This document shows, in pieces, positions 33,225-42,067 of a stretch of 64,000 nucleotides of DNA. The DNA comes from Anaerolineae bacterium. GTDB taxonomy: Bacteria > Chloroflexota > Anaerolineae > DRVO01. The DNA is taken from contig JABLXR010000001.1 in the NCBI GenBank assembly GCA_013178015.1, forward strand, positions 1 through 64,000, in the 5' to 3' direction. The position numbers and the translations under genes were made by a program. Under the pieces are notes generated by a model, which saw only the letters and a list, made by a program, of their open reading frames with translations, was not told the DNA's origin and did not search any database. How positions within the stretch are numbered: position 1 is the stretch's first letter; every line of letters begins with the position of its first letter.

Positions 33225-34442
33225 CTACTGCAGCCTTTCTCGGTAGGCGGCCATCCCGCGGTAGATGGCCTCCATCTCCCCCAAGCACTCCCCAGTCAGC
33301 TCCTCCGCCGGCAGGAACAGCTTGCTGAACCCCTCGATCGCGACCTGCGGCACGTGCACTCTCCCCCGCAAGGGCACGTAGCTCAGCCGGAACTCCGGAT
33401 CCAGCTCGCTCAGGGGGTAATGCATGGCCGACCAGCCACCATGCGGCAACTGGTTGCCGATGAAGGTGTGCACCGCCACCTTGCGGGCCACCTGGTAAGC
33501 ATCCTCGACCTGGCCCGCCGTGCCCAGCCCGTACTTGACCATCACCCGCAGCAACTCCCCCGCTCCCCAGCCGACCTTGCACTTGGAGGGCCACAGGTAC
33601 CCCTCCAGGGGCATAGCGGCGTCGAAGGCAAGCAACTCCAGGGCAGCGTCCAAGTAAGGCCGCGCCTCCTCTTCCCCTCCCCAGCGCTCCCGCACCACCT
33701 CGTAGAGCACCGCCAGGTAGGCCATCGTCGTGCCCGTCTGCCAGAACTCCTGCTTGGGCTCAGACGCCTGCACTACGTGGGAGTACCTCTGCCCAGGCGC
33801 CACGTCGGTGACCAGTTCGCCCGCCGGAGTCATCTGGGTGTAGAAGCGGCCCTGGCGCAGGTGCGCCCGGTTCAGCTCCACGAAGCGGCGGAGGAAGTCC
33901 CCCGTCACCAGGGCCCGCTCTCTCTCGCCCAGCGCCACCATCAAGTGCCCGAAGAAGGAGGAGTTGAGCGTGCCTAGGGTCGCCTGTTGCTCCACCCTCG
34001 CGGGGTCTTCCCCGATGTAGTTGAAGGTGCCCCCGCTGGAGTGCTGGTACTGGAAGATGCGCTCGATCACCGCCCGGTTGGACGCCAGCGGGTGATCGAG
34101 CCACACGGCCACCTTAAGGAAAGTCAGCGGCCGATACACCCGCTGCATCACGCGGTACTGGGGTTCCTCCTCGGGGAAGAAGAAGTCCCCATTGGGCTGC
34201 AGCGCCTCCTCGGCCGCCCAATCCAGCAACTCGGTCACAATCTCAGGCGACACACCGGCAGCGTACATGCCCCAGGCCGCCTTGTGCATGTAGCTCAGGT
34301 TGCGGTCGTGGCAGATGGGACCGTTGGGGTGCCGCCTTTCGGCCAGGTACTCACCCCCTGCCGCCAGGGACTCGCGCATCGCCCCGAGCAAGAACTCCAC
34401 CTCTCGGACGCGCTCCCTGACGTCCACCCACTGCTCCTGCAT
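33225..34442 (-). CDS. Unrecognised alpha-helical protein, possibly alpha/alpha toroid
   Basis: 405 residues from ATG 34442, preceded by GGGAGGGGG. No signal peptide or membrane helix. The sequence is dominated by amphipathic helices with aromatic-rich turns (PNGDFFFPEEEPQYRVMQRV, HSSGGTFNYIGED, YTQMTPAGELVTD, LPHGGWSAMHYPL), reminiscent of alpha/alpha-barrel proteins such as prenyltransferase or glycosidase toroids. I cannot place it in a named family. A longer open frame upstream (to 35087) only reads antisense-like through the neighbouring gene and is not used. Confidence 0.65.
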   Translation of the reverse strand: MQEQWVDVRERVREVEFLLGAMRESLAAGGEYLAERRHPNGPICHDRNLSYMHKAAWGMYAAGVSPEIVTELLDWAAEEALQPNGDFFFPEEEPQYRVMQRVYRPLTFLKVAVWLDHPLASNRAVIERIFQYQHSSGGTFNYIGEDPARVEQQATLGTLNSSFFGHLMVALGERERALVTGDFLRRFVELNRAHLRQGRFYTQMTPAGELVTDVAPGQRYSHVVQASEPKQEFWQTGTTMAYLAVLYEVVRERWGGEEEARPYLDAALELLAFDAAMPLEGYLWPSKCKVGWGAGELLRVMVKYGLGTAGQVEDAYQVARKVAVHTFIGNQLPHGGWSAMHYPLSELDPEFRLSYVPLRGRVHVPQVAIEGFSKLFLPAEELTGECLGEMEAIYRGMAAYRERLQ

Positions 34443-34550
34443 GCTGCCCCCTCCCTGGACTCCGTCAGGGCGAGTATACGCACCGCGCCCGCCCCTGCCA
34501 AAGAGACCGGAACGCTGCTGCCATGCCGCTCTGGTCGTGGTGCTATCTTC

Positions 34551-34592
34551 CTGATCTGCGCTGATCTGCGTGCTATCAGCGTCATCAGCGTT
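34551..34592. repeat. Short direct and inverted repeats (CTGATCTGCG / ATCAGCGT)
   Basis: CTGATCTGCG occurs twice in a row (34551-34570). After 4 nt, ATCAGCGTC and ATCAGCGTT follow (34575-34592). CGCTGAT and ATCAGCG are reverse complements, so the two halves can pair. The same heptamers occur in the gap at 47694-47780. Located between two minus-strand genes. Confidence 0.75.
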
Positions 34593-34603
34593 CCATGGGC
34601 TGC

Positions 34604-36499
34604 CTATGGGTGAGACACCGTCACCGGAACGGGCAGGTAGTGGCAGGTCTCGGCGATGCCGTCCGAGGCACAGGCGTAGATGAAGTATGTACCCCGGGGC
34701 ACAGAGCCCATCCGCAGCGAGACCTCGCGCAGGGTGAGGCCGGAGTCCTCGGGTATAGGGCTGAGCCCGACAGCGGCCCGCTGAGGCACTATGGGTAGGT
34801 AGGTGCGCCTCCCCGCCACCCCTTCCTGCTCGACAGCCTGCGCACCCGCCCAAGCCCCCGAAACGGGCATCAGCGGGATGCCGTCGAAGCCGGCCCCATC
34901 GGTGTCGTAGTAGTAGGTGAGGTCGAGGGGCTGGCCATCGGAGTCGCCCACCCCTAGGTACAACCGGAGGATCTGGTCGGCGGTCGGCTGGCTGAGAAGC
35001 CGCATCTCGTCCACGTGGAAGCGGGTATCGGTGGATACCTCCAGCGGGTCGTAGCGCATGTATCTCACCGTACCCATGTCTCGCCATGGAGGCATCGGCC
35101 TGCCCGGGTCATATCCAGCCGGGCGGTCTCTCGCCGCCAGGTCAATCACGTAGGTGTTCCAGCCTTTGTGGTAGACTATCTCGTCGGTGACGAACCCGTC
35201 TACGCCTATGTCCTGGTTCCACCACACCACCCGCCCGATCCACCCGTCCTGCACTAGCTCAGAGCGGGTGCGGTTCAACGGGTCATCCACCTTGATGCGG
35301 ACCACGAGATAGCGGTAGCGGCCCGTATCCACCGGCCGACCCGAGTCAATGTTGGGCCACAGCTGCACGTCAGACTGCTTTAGGGGGCTGTAGTTTTCGA
35401 AGGCGAAGTTGGAGTCCGCCGTGGCAGAGAACACGCCGTCCTCGAACCTCCAATCGTACAACTGCCGCAGGCCGTACAGCTCCGGGTCATTCAGGAAGAC
35501 ATCGCCCAAGTTGGTGAGGTCCGTCCTGTCGGACATATCCCACGGATTTCCCAGCTCGGTCGTGGCGTAGTCCTGGCCCATAGCCGTCAGGTCCCACCGA
35601 AGAGTGGGAGGGTTGTTGATCCGGAGCCGCTGACCGTAGTTACTGACTACGTCGCCCGAACGCAAGTAGAGGTAGTAGTCCCCGCCGGGCAGGATGCAGG
35701 TAGGCAGTTCGTAGCGACGCTGCCCCACCAGCACCGAAGCCACCGCGTCGCCGTCGTATCCTTGAGCATCGGTGTCCACGTAGATCTGAGCCGCGCTGGT
35801 GTCGCTCAGCCCGCTGAAGTTCCAGGTGATCGTGTACCGCGGCGAGGTGCTGGGATCGGTCAACCGCACCCAGTCTACCTTGAGATCGTAGTCGCTCCGG
35901 GCCGGGTTGGGGTCTATCCGCAGTCCGTACACCGGCCCACTCTGCCAGGAACCGCTCTGGTGCGTGCCCTGCCCATTGTCCGCCGTCATGTCGAAGCTGT
36001 AGATCTTCCACCCGTTGGGGGTAGTGTCGGCCCGAGCGAAGAAGTCGCTTCCGTCCGGCCAGTCCACCTCGTGAGTCCAGTAGACAGCATGATTGCCGTT
36101 GGAGCGGTCGCTCACGTACATGCGATAGGAGAGTTGAGTGTAGCGCGAGGTGTCTATCGGATAGTTGGCACCAATCTGGCCCACCGGCCAGGCTCCCGCG
36201 AACCCCTGGAAGAGGGGAAACACGTACCCACTAACCCCGGCTGCCGGGTTGGTCACGGTGACCCGGCCGGACCACACGCCGTCGGCTACCGAGATCGAGC
36301 TTACGTTCTCCTCCCAACCGATGTCCTGGAGCTTGTCCATGTCCCAAGGGTCGCCCAGAATGGTGGTAGCAAAGTCGTCCCCGTTGCCCAGAGTGGTCGC
36401 AGGAGCGTTCAGGGTGATGCTTCCCTCGGCCAAAGCGGGCGTGGCACCGAGGGCCAGGCACGTCACCACGAGACCGAAAATGAGCACTGCTCTCGTCAT
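34604..36499 (-). CDS. Secreted protein with duplicated carbohydrate-binding-like modules
   Basis: 631 residues with a clear signal peptide (RAVLIFGLVVTCLALGATPALAEG). Two halves repeat the same arrangement: DFATTILGDPWDMDKLQDIG near residue 42 and DYATTELGNPWDMSDRTDLT near 310, each followed by a jelly-roll-like beta domain with GWKIYSFDM or GWNTYVIDL. Each module ends with a short strand pair mentioning YVDTDAQGYDGD or YYDTDGAGFDG, which looks calcium-binding-like. No catalytic motif is seen. It lies downstream of the eight-gene operon with 127 nt between them. Role is probably at the cell surface. Confidence 0.75.
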   Translation of the reverse strand: MTRAVLIFGLVVTCLALGATPALAEGSITLNAPATTLGNGDDFATTILGDPWDMDKLQDIGWEENVSSISVADGVWSGRVTVTNPAAGVSGYVFPLFQGFAGAWPVGQIGANYPIDTSRYTQLSYRMYVSDRSNGNHAVYWTHEVDWPDGSDFFARADTTPNGWKIYSFDMTADNGQGTHQSGSWQSGPVYGLRIDPNPARSDYDLKVDWVRLTDPSTSPRYTITWNFSGLSDTSAAQIYVDTDAQGYDGDAVASVLVGQRRYELPTCILPGGDYYLYLRSGDVVSNYGQRLRINNPPTLRWDLTAMGQDYATTELGNPWDMSDRTDLTNLGDVFLNDPELYGLRQLYDWRFEDGVFSATADSNFAFENYSPLKQSDVQLWPNIDSGRPVDTGRYRYLVVRIKVDDPLNRTRSELVQDGWIGRVVWWNQDIGVDGFVTDEIVYHKGWNTYVIDLAARDRPAGYDPGRPMPPWRDMGTVRYMRYDPLEVSTDTRFHVDEMRLLSQPTADQILRLYLGVGDSDGQPLDLTYYYDTDGAGFDGIPLMPVSGAWAGAQAVEQEGVAGRRTYLPIVPQRAAVGLSPIPEDSGLTLREVSLRMGSVPRGTYFIYACASDGIAETCHYLPVPVTVSHP

Positions 36500-36517
36500 T
36501 ATGACAACCTCTCAACT

Positions 36518-36533
36518 CGGGGCTGAGGCCCCG
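36518..36533. promoter_or_regulatory. Hairpin in the leader of the secreted-module gene
   Basis: CGGGGC and GCCCCG form a perfect 6-bp stem with loop TGAG, 19 nt upstream of the ATG at 36499 (minus strand). It could be a weak terminator of the upstream operon or a leader structure. No T-run follows. Confidence 0.35.
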
Positions 36534-36626
36534 CCAGGCCGGCTTCCGAAGCGTGGTAAAGGAGGTCTCGACGAGGAAGGTGTGGACTGGATAGGCCGAT
36601 GGTACCCGGCCAGTAAGGAACTTGGC

Positions 36627-37973
36627 TCAGCGCCCTAGTCGCCAGGAGATGTAGGCACGGATGTCCCGCACCAGCTGGGCAGGCCCCCCTTGGCGGAGGC
36701 TCGCCCACACTTTCCGGACCGGCCCGAAGCCCGCGTCCCGACGGTCATCCGGCCCCGTGCGGCCAGGACTGTAGCCCACCCGCCGGTCCGCCGCAACTGC
36801 AGGCCGATCACAAAACGCCAGCAGCGGCTCAGCGCACCGCCGCCAGGTCAACTTGAGGGCCATCTCCCGGGCACGACCGCCCATCTCCTGCCGAGCCCTG
36901 GCATCCACCATCTGCAGCAGGGCCTCTGCCACCGACTGAGGGTCCTCAGGCGGCACGACTATGCCCATCCCGCGCTGCTCGATGGCGGTAGCCAGCGAGT
37001 CTCCTGACGTGGCCACGATGGGCAGGCCGGCCCACAGGTAGTCCAGAATGCGAGTACGGAAGGAGTAGGCCGTCTCCAGGTGGTCCAGGTGGAGGCTGAT
37101 GCCGATGTCGGCATCCAGCAGGTAATCGGCCCGCCTAGCATAGGGGACCCAATCGTTGAAGAACACGGACTTGTCGGTGAGGCCGAGGGAGTGGGCCAGA
37201 CGCACCGCCTCGTCCACCATGCCCATGCGATGGACCGCTGGGTTAGGATGGCGCACCCCCATGAAGAAGAGCTTCAGGCGTGGTTCGCGCTCGGAAGCGA
37301 GCGACACTGCGCGGATGGCAGTCAGCGGGTCGAACCAGTCGTAGATTCCGCCGCCCCAGAGCACCACCAGGTCGTCGGAGCCGATCCCAGGGTGTCTGCC
37401 CTTCAGGGCCGGCTCTCGCGCCACCGGTGCCTCCTCGGGCACGCCGAAGGGCACCACGTCCACCAGCTTTCTCAGGGAGCGATCGTGGTCGTAGGTGTAG
37501 GGATTGAGTCTCCCAGCTGCATGCAGCATCCCCAGCCAGAAGTCCCTCTGCTTCTCACTGGCACAGAGGTAGAAGTCGCCCCGGCGAAGCTGGAGTAGCA
37601 GAGCGTTGAGGAGCCCCTCGCTGTCCTGTAGGCGGGTAGGCATCTCTCGTCCCGAGAACAGCTGCAAGTTCTCCAGGGTGAAGGGATCGTAGATGTCCAC
37701 CACCAGAGGCACGCCGGTGTCGGCCAAAGCCGGACAGAGAGCGAGGGTGAGTCCTCCCACCAGAACCACATCCTGCCCCACGGCGAGCGACTCCAGCTCC
37801 GAGGGGCGATACCTCACGGATCTCAGGCCGGTATCGAGTGAGCAATCGTTGGGGACGGCGAGGGTCACATCATGGCACCCGGCCAGCACTCGGGACAGCT
37901 CCACCGCCCGGATCGCCGGTCCCGCCATGCGTTCGCCCACCACATCGTGGCTAACGACGAGCACCCGACTCAT
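36627..37973 (-). CDS. Glycosyltransferase family 4
   Basis: 448 residues, GT-B fold. The opening LVVSHDVVGERMAGPAIRAV is typical of a GT4 subgroup in bacterial polysaccharide clusters. The donor-site region includes LVVLWGGGIYDWFDPLTAI, then GLPIVATSGDSLATAIEQRG and GIVVPPEDPQSVAEAL. A C-terminal basic tail (about 50 residues) may contact the membrane. Last gene of the eight-gene operon; its ATG overlaps the preceding stop by 4 nt. Sugar specificity unknown. Confidence 0.85.
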   Translation of the reverse strand: MSRVLVVSHDVVGERMAGPAIRAVELSRVLAGCHDVTLAVPNDCSLDTGLRSVRYRPSELESLAVGQDVVLVGGLTLALCPALADTGVPLVVDIYDPFTLENLQLFSGREMPTRLQDSEGLLNALLLQLRRGDFYLCASEKQRDFWLGMLHAAGRLNPYTYDHDRSLRKLVDVVPFGVPEEAPVAREPALKGRHPGIGSDDLVVLWGGGIYDWFDPLTAIRAVSLASEREPRLKLFFMGVRHPNPAVHRMGMVDEAVRLAHSLGLTDKSVFFNDWVPYARRADYLLDADIGISLHLDHLETAYSFRTRILDYLWAGLPIVATSGDSLATAIEQRGMGIVVPPEDPQSVAEALLQMVDARARQEMGGRAREMALKLTWRRCAEPLLAFCDRPAVAADRRVGYSPGRTGPDDRRDAGFGPVRKVWASLRQGGPAQLVRDIRAYISWRLGR

Positions 37974-39277
37974 CGCTCTCGGCCCAGCTGTATCCGCTCA
38001 CCCAGGCGCTGCTCCAGGCCGGTCGCCCTGACCAAGTCTACCATGCAGGCATGGTAGCGGGAGTCGTAGAAGTTGAGGGCGAAGCACAGGCGGAACAAGG
38101 GGGCGATCTCAGCATCGCTGCGCCGGCGGCGCTCCTGGATCCAGCGCCGCTTCTCTAGCATATGGGGATACAGGTCGGCGACGTCGGCCAGGGCCAGGAG
38201 ATGGGCGACCCCCACCTCCGGCACCACCAGGCCCCGGGCGCTAGCTTCCGCCGGCTTCCGAGGGGCTCCATACGGAGCGTTGCCACCGAAGCTCAGGCGG
38301 CGGCCCAGCTCGGCCCGAACGCGCTTCCACAGTTCCCCCAACCCCTCGTTCCTGAGTGTGCGAGAGGCCTCGTCCAGGTAGTAACGCAGCCCGAACACTC
38401 CTGCGGAGGGGGCCACGGCGTGCGGAGGCGTTCGCCCGATGCGGAAACGGCCGGGGTCCACTCCGGTGGCCAGGAAGGCCCTCTTAGCCGCTAGCATCAG
38501 CGCCACAGGCAGGATGCGGTCCAGATTGTCCTGTCCGTAGTTCTTAATCAGAGAGAGCAGGGCGTTGCGCTCGTAGAGCAGTCGCGTGCGCTCCTGACCC
38601 ACCCGGCTGAAGGAGCCGTGGTGTCGGTGATAGACCACGGAGGATGGTACCAACCAGACATCATAACCCAGTACCCAGAGGCGCCAGCCCAGGTCTACGT
38701 CCTCGTAGTAGGCCCAGAAGTCCTCATCGAAACCGCCCACGTCCAGGTACACTTCGCGTCGGACGAACGTGGCTCCTCCACAGACGAACAACTCCTGTCT
38801 GTCGGAGTCCGGCAACCAGGCGGCCGGTCCACCGTGATAGGGCTGATAGCCCACTCCCAGGAAGTTCATGCTGCTGCCGGCGAAGTCAATGCGTTTGCCG
38901 TTCCAGGAGAGAATGGCCGACCCGAAGCACACAGAGTCCGGATGTCGCTCGGCGCCGGCGAGCAACTCGGTGAGCCACCGGGAATCCACCCGCATGTCGG
39001 TGTTCAGGAAGGCTACCCACTTCCCCCTGGCCTCCCGAGCGCCTAGGTTGCAGCCGCCCCCGTACCCCAGGTTCTCACCCGGATCGACGGTGCGGACCCA
39101 GGGGAACCGACTCCGGACCAGATCTAGGGCGCCGTCGTCGGCGCCGTTCATCACCAGGATGCACTCCAGCCGCTCGAGGGGGAACTGCTGGCCCGCAATA
39201 GACTCCAAGAGAGCGGGGAGGTGCTCCCGGCCGCGGTAGTACGGAACCACCACGCTGACTTCGGGCTCGACCGCCAT
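37970..39277 (-). CDS. Glycosyltransferase family 2 with C-terminal extension
   Basis: 435 residues. The GT-A domain shows SVVVPYYRGREHLPALLESI, the NLGYGGGCNLGAREARG acceptor loop, the metal-binding region in FLNTDMRVDSRW, and YYEDVDLGWRLWVLGYD. This is the rhamnosyltransferase (WbbL)-like pattern. An additional 150-residue C-terminal helical part is not identified. ATG 39277 overlaps the ABC ATPase stop by one base (TGATG), and the gene overlaps the GT4 gene by 4 nt. Confidence 0.85.
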   Translation of the reverse strand: MAVEPEVSVVVPYYRGREHLPALLESIAGQQFPLERLECILVMNGADDGALDLVRSRFPWVRTVDPGENLGYGGGCNLGAREARGKWVAFLNTDMRVDSRWLTELLAGAERHPDSVCFGSAILSWNGKRIDFAGSSMNFLGVGYQPYHGGPAAWLPDSDRQELFVCGGATFVRREVYLDVGGFDEDFWAYYEDVDLGWRLWVLGYDVWLVPSSVVYHRHHGSFSRVGQERTRLLYERNALLSLIKNYGQDNLDRILPVALMLAAKRAFLATGVDPGRFRIGRTPPHAVAPSAGVFGLRYYLDEASRTLRNEGLGELWKRVRAELGRRLSFGGNAPYGAPRKPAEASARGLVVPEVGVAHLLALADVADLYPHMLEKRRWIQERRRRSDAEIAPLFRLCFALNFYDSRYHACMVDLVRATGLEQRLGERIQLGRER

Positions 39278-40509
39278 CAGCAACACCCGTCTGGCGTCGG
39301 TTCCGACGTCAGCCACGACCCCGACAGGGACACGGTGCCGAAACAGCGTGATCCTTCGGTCGGGTACACGTCGAAAGCCAGGCAGTACTCCCAGTGGTCG
39401 TAGGCGTGCACCAACCGTTGGTCATAGATGCTGGTGGACAGGAAATAGTGCCCAGGTTGGAGGGGCGGGCGAGGCACGCGGTAGCGGAGCACTCCCTCCT
39501 TGTCACCCAGGGGAACGCTCACCCCATCGAACCGAGTGTTGGGCCCACTGAGGAGATACCCGGATCCGTCACGGAAGGCGAGGCCAAACACTGGCTGCTC
39601 CACATCCCCGGTCACCCGATAGCGTATGCCCACAGCGAAGGGCTCTCCCGCACCTAGGCCGGATACCCTCTCCCCTCGATCATCCTCTAGCCACACTTCA
39701 ACGATAGCCACCTCCCCGCTTCCCCAGCGCTCCTCTCGCTCTTGCCGAACGTCCTTGCCCTCGGTCTGAGAGAGCCGCCGAAGGTACCGCGAGATGACGC
39801 GGTCGGTCGGTCCGGACTCTATTGTTTCCCCTCGCTCCAGCAATATGGCCCGTTCGCACAGGTTTCTGACCGCGTCTAGGTCATGCGACACGAACAGGAT
39901 GGCCGTGCCTCGCTCCTTCAGCCCAAAGATGCGGTCCACACATCGCTGGCTGAAGGCCCGGTCGCCCACGGCCAGGACCTCGTCTATCAGAAGTACCCTG
40001 GGCTCCACAGAGCTGGCCACAGCGAAGCCCAGCCGCATGGCCATGCCGGAAGAGTAATGACGTACGGGCGAGTCTATGAACTCGCTCACGCCGGAGAACT
40101 CGAGGATCTGGTCGAAGCGGTCCAGCATGGCACGGCGGGAAAGCCCCATCAGGGCGCCTGACAGGAAAACGTTCTCTCGCCCGGTGAGGTCGGGGTGAAA
40201 GCCTGCCGCCAGCTCGAGCAAGGCCGATACCCTGCCCACGACGGTCACTGTGCCAGAGGTGGGCACGATCACCCGCGAGGCCAACTTCAAAGCCGTGCTC
40301 TTCCCCGCCCCGTTGGGCCCGATGAGCGCCACTGCCTCTCCGGGGCCAACCACCAGGCTGAGGTCACGAAGAGCCCAGAACTCCTGATCCGGCTCGCGCC
40401 CTCGCATCAGCCCGGCAAACACATCCAGGAACGTACGCGCCCGCTCCGGCCGCCACACATACCGCTTGCAGACGCGATCGAAAGTGATGGACGCCGCCTG
40501 GTCGGTCAT
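39277..40509 (-). CDS. Wzt-type polysaccharide ABC transporter ATP-binding protein
   Basis: 410 residues. The ATPase domain has Walker A GPNGAGKST (64-72), the signature YSSGMAMRLGFA, Walker B VLLIDEVLAVGD and the switch histidine in LFVSHDLDAVRN. The C-terminal half (from about residue 250) resembles the Wzt carbohydrate-binding domain, which recognises the finished, usually capped polymer. This type drives export of O-antigen or teichoic-acid-like chains together with a Wzm permease. No ABC-2-type permease is visible in the operon or elsewhere in the window. Starts in an ATGA overlap with the preceding gene. Confidence 0.9.
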   Translation of the reverse strand: MTDQAASITFDRVCKRYVWRPERARTFLDVFAGLMRGREPDQEFWALRDLSLVVGPGEAVALIGPNGAGKSTALKLASRVIVPTSGTVTVVGRVSALLELAAGFHPDLTGRENVFLSGALMGLSRRAMLDRFDQILEFSGVSEFIDSPVRHYSSGMAMRLGFAVASSVEPRVLLIDEVLAVGDRAFSQRCVDRIFGLKERGTAILFVSHDLDAVRNLCERAILLERGETIESGPTDRVISRYLRRLSQTEGKDVRQEREERWGSGEVAIVEVWLEDDRGERVSGLGAGEPFAVGIRYRVTGDVEQPVFGLAFRDGSGYLLSGPNTRFDGVSVPLGDKEGVLRYRVPRPPLQPGHYFLSTSIYDQRLVHAYDHWEYCLAFDVYPTEGSRCFGTVSLSGSWLTSEPTPDGCC

Positions 40510-42050
40510 GGAAGCAGTATGTACACGGGCTCCTGCGTGATCCTCAGCATGATCTGCCCATTGGCCTGGCCATCTAGGTCAGCGCCCAAGCCATCCTGCA
40601 CCACCAGGCTCCGAGGGACATGGGGGTTGGTGGCGCTCAGCCCCAGCATGTTCACGACCGTGACTCGTGAGGCATCGAGCACCAGTTCGCTCACCCCGTC
40701 GGGATTCTGAGCCCCTCCGTTGGCCCAGGCCACCACCATGCGGGCGTCGTCCGCGGCCCGCCGGAACAGGTAGGCCTCGTGGTCCCAACTGGAAGGGAAG
40801 CCGGCAGGTTCGGTGTAGAGTGGCGCCTCATACCTGAAACCATAGAGCACGGTGGTCATGGTCTTGTAGGCCCAGAAGGCCGGCCTAGGATCGTTCGGAT
40901 TGGAGCCGCGGAAGAGACCGTGCGACTCAGTGGGGACATCGGGCGGCCCGTCGAAGACGGCGAACCAGGCCAGCCGCTGAACACCCTGGGACAACCCGCG
41001 AGTGAACATCTGCACCAGCCGGGCGGCCTGGAGCCTCTCGCTGCTTCCGGCATCCTCCGAGGACCAGTATCCCATCTCGGGTGAGATCAACGGCAGCGAG
41101 CGCATCTGCTCGGATTGCGACTGGCTATACACGGTGCCGAAGAGCTGGGTCAGCTTCTCCGCCCAGTCCGCCATACTTACGGGATAATAGTGCACGGCCA
41201 GCATATCCATGTGCTGACCACCCCCCGCGGCGATCACGTCGGCCATGAACTGCCTGACGTAGATCCCCTTGCGAGTGGGATTCTCGTATGTGATGTGGGT
41301 GAAGTAGTCGAAGGCTACCCCGCCGTTCATCACCAGAGCCCTGGGCGCCGCAGCCTTGATGGCGGCGCGGGCGACCTGTAGCATCTGGGCATACGCCTGA
41401 CCGCTTATGCCCCATACTCCCTTGTACTCCTCGCCGAGGCGCGGCACACAGACTCCATTGCTGACATAGCCACAGTAGTCAGGCTCGGCGAAGAGGGTCC
41501 AGTACTTCACCACCGGGCGACCAGGGGCGTCGGCAACCCCATCGCCGTCGTACCGCTCCGCTGCCTGGCCCAAGAAGCTGGCCAGGGCACCTACGTTCAT
41601 GCCCGGGCCGCCTCCGGGGTAGGGGTAGGAAGTGCCTCGTGCCCACTCGGGCACACCCGTCACCAGTACCGCCACATCCATCATACCGGCGTTCTTGGCG
41701 GCCAGGAACTCCGCATCGTAGGTGGACCAGTTCAGACTGCCCTGGCTGGACTCCACCCGTTGCCAGCTGAGCATAGTCACCACCCAGGAAGAGCCGGCAC
41801 TACGCATTCGGGTCAGGGTGGCTTCATCTAGCCCCCCGTACATCACGATGCCAAAGGGCGAGACCCACTGTGGGTCGCCGATCAGCCCGGGCTGGTTCCG
41901 GGGTATGACGGGAAGGTACACCGTAGTGCCGGTGCCCTGCGCGGCCACCGGGCTGGCCACAGCGATCGCGAGGAGAGCCACCGCCACCGGCAGAACCAGC
42001 AGCCTCAGCCCTGTTCGAAAGGCTTGCGTGAGAACCGATCGTTCACTCAA
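40506..42050 (-). CDS. Exported glycoside hydrolase-like protein
   Basis: 514 residues from TTG 42050, with GGAGG 7 nt or so upstream. A signal peptide (LRLLVLPVAVALLAIAVASP then VAAQ) is followed by a Chloroflexota-style YLPVIPR stretch and a TIM-barrel domain. The barrel has YWTLFAEPDYCG, where GH39/GH5-like enzymes have NEP (Glu 189, Asn replaced by Ala), and a candidate nucleophile in LISPEMGYWS (Glu 325). Both Glu residues are present. It may cleave or remodel the exported polymer or the cell wall. The gene lies in the polysaccharide operon and overlaps the ABC ATPase by 4 nt. Confidence 0.7.
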   Translation of the reverse strand: MSERSVLTQAFRTGLRLLVLPVAVALLAIAVASPVAAQGTGTTVYLPVIPRNQPGLIGDPQWVSPFGIVMYGGLDEATLTRMRSAGSSWVVTMLSWQRVESSQGSLNWSTYDAEFLAAKNAGMMDVAVLVTGVPEWARGTSYPYPGGGPGMNVGALASFLGQAAERYDGDGVADAPGRPVVKYWTLFAEPDYCGYVSNGVCVPRLGEEYKGVWGISGQAYAQMLQVARAAIKAAAPRALVMNGGVAFDYFTHITYENPTRKGIYVRQFMADVIAAGGGQHMDMLAVHYYPVSMADWAEKLTQLFGTVYSQSQSEQMRSLPLISPEMGYWSSEDAGSSERLQAARLVQMFTRGLSQGVQRLAWFAVFDGPPDVPTESHGLFRGSNPNDPRPAFWAYKTMTTVLYGFRYEAPLYTEPAGFPSSWDHEAYLFRRAADDARMVVAWANGGAQNPDGVSELVLDASRVTVVNMLGLSATNPHVPRSLVVQDGLGADLDGQANGQIMLRITQEPVYILLP

Positions 42051-42067
42051 GTCTGCGTCCTCCAGAT

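Noticed and set aside
34443-35087. N-terminal extension of the 405-residue protein up to 35087
   Set aside because: It reads through the end of the neighbouring secreted-protein gene in a different frame and gives an unstructured composition; ATG 34442 has a good Shine-Dalgarno.
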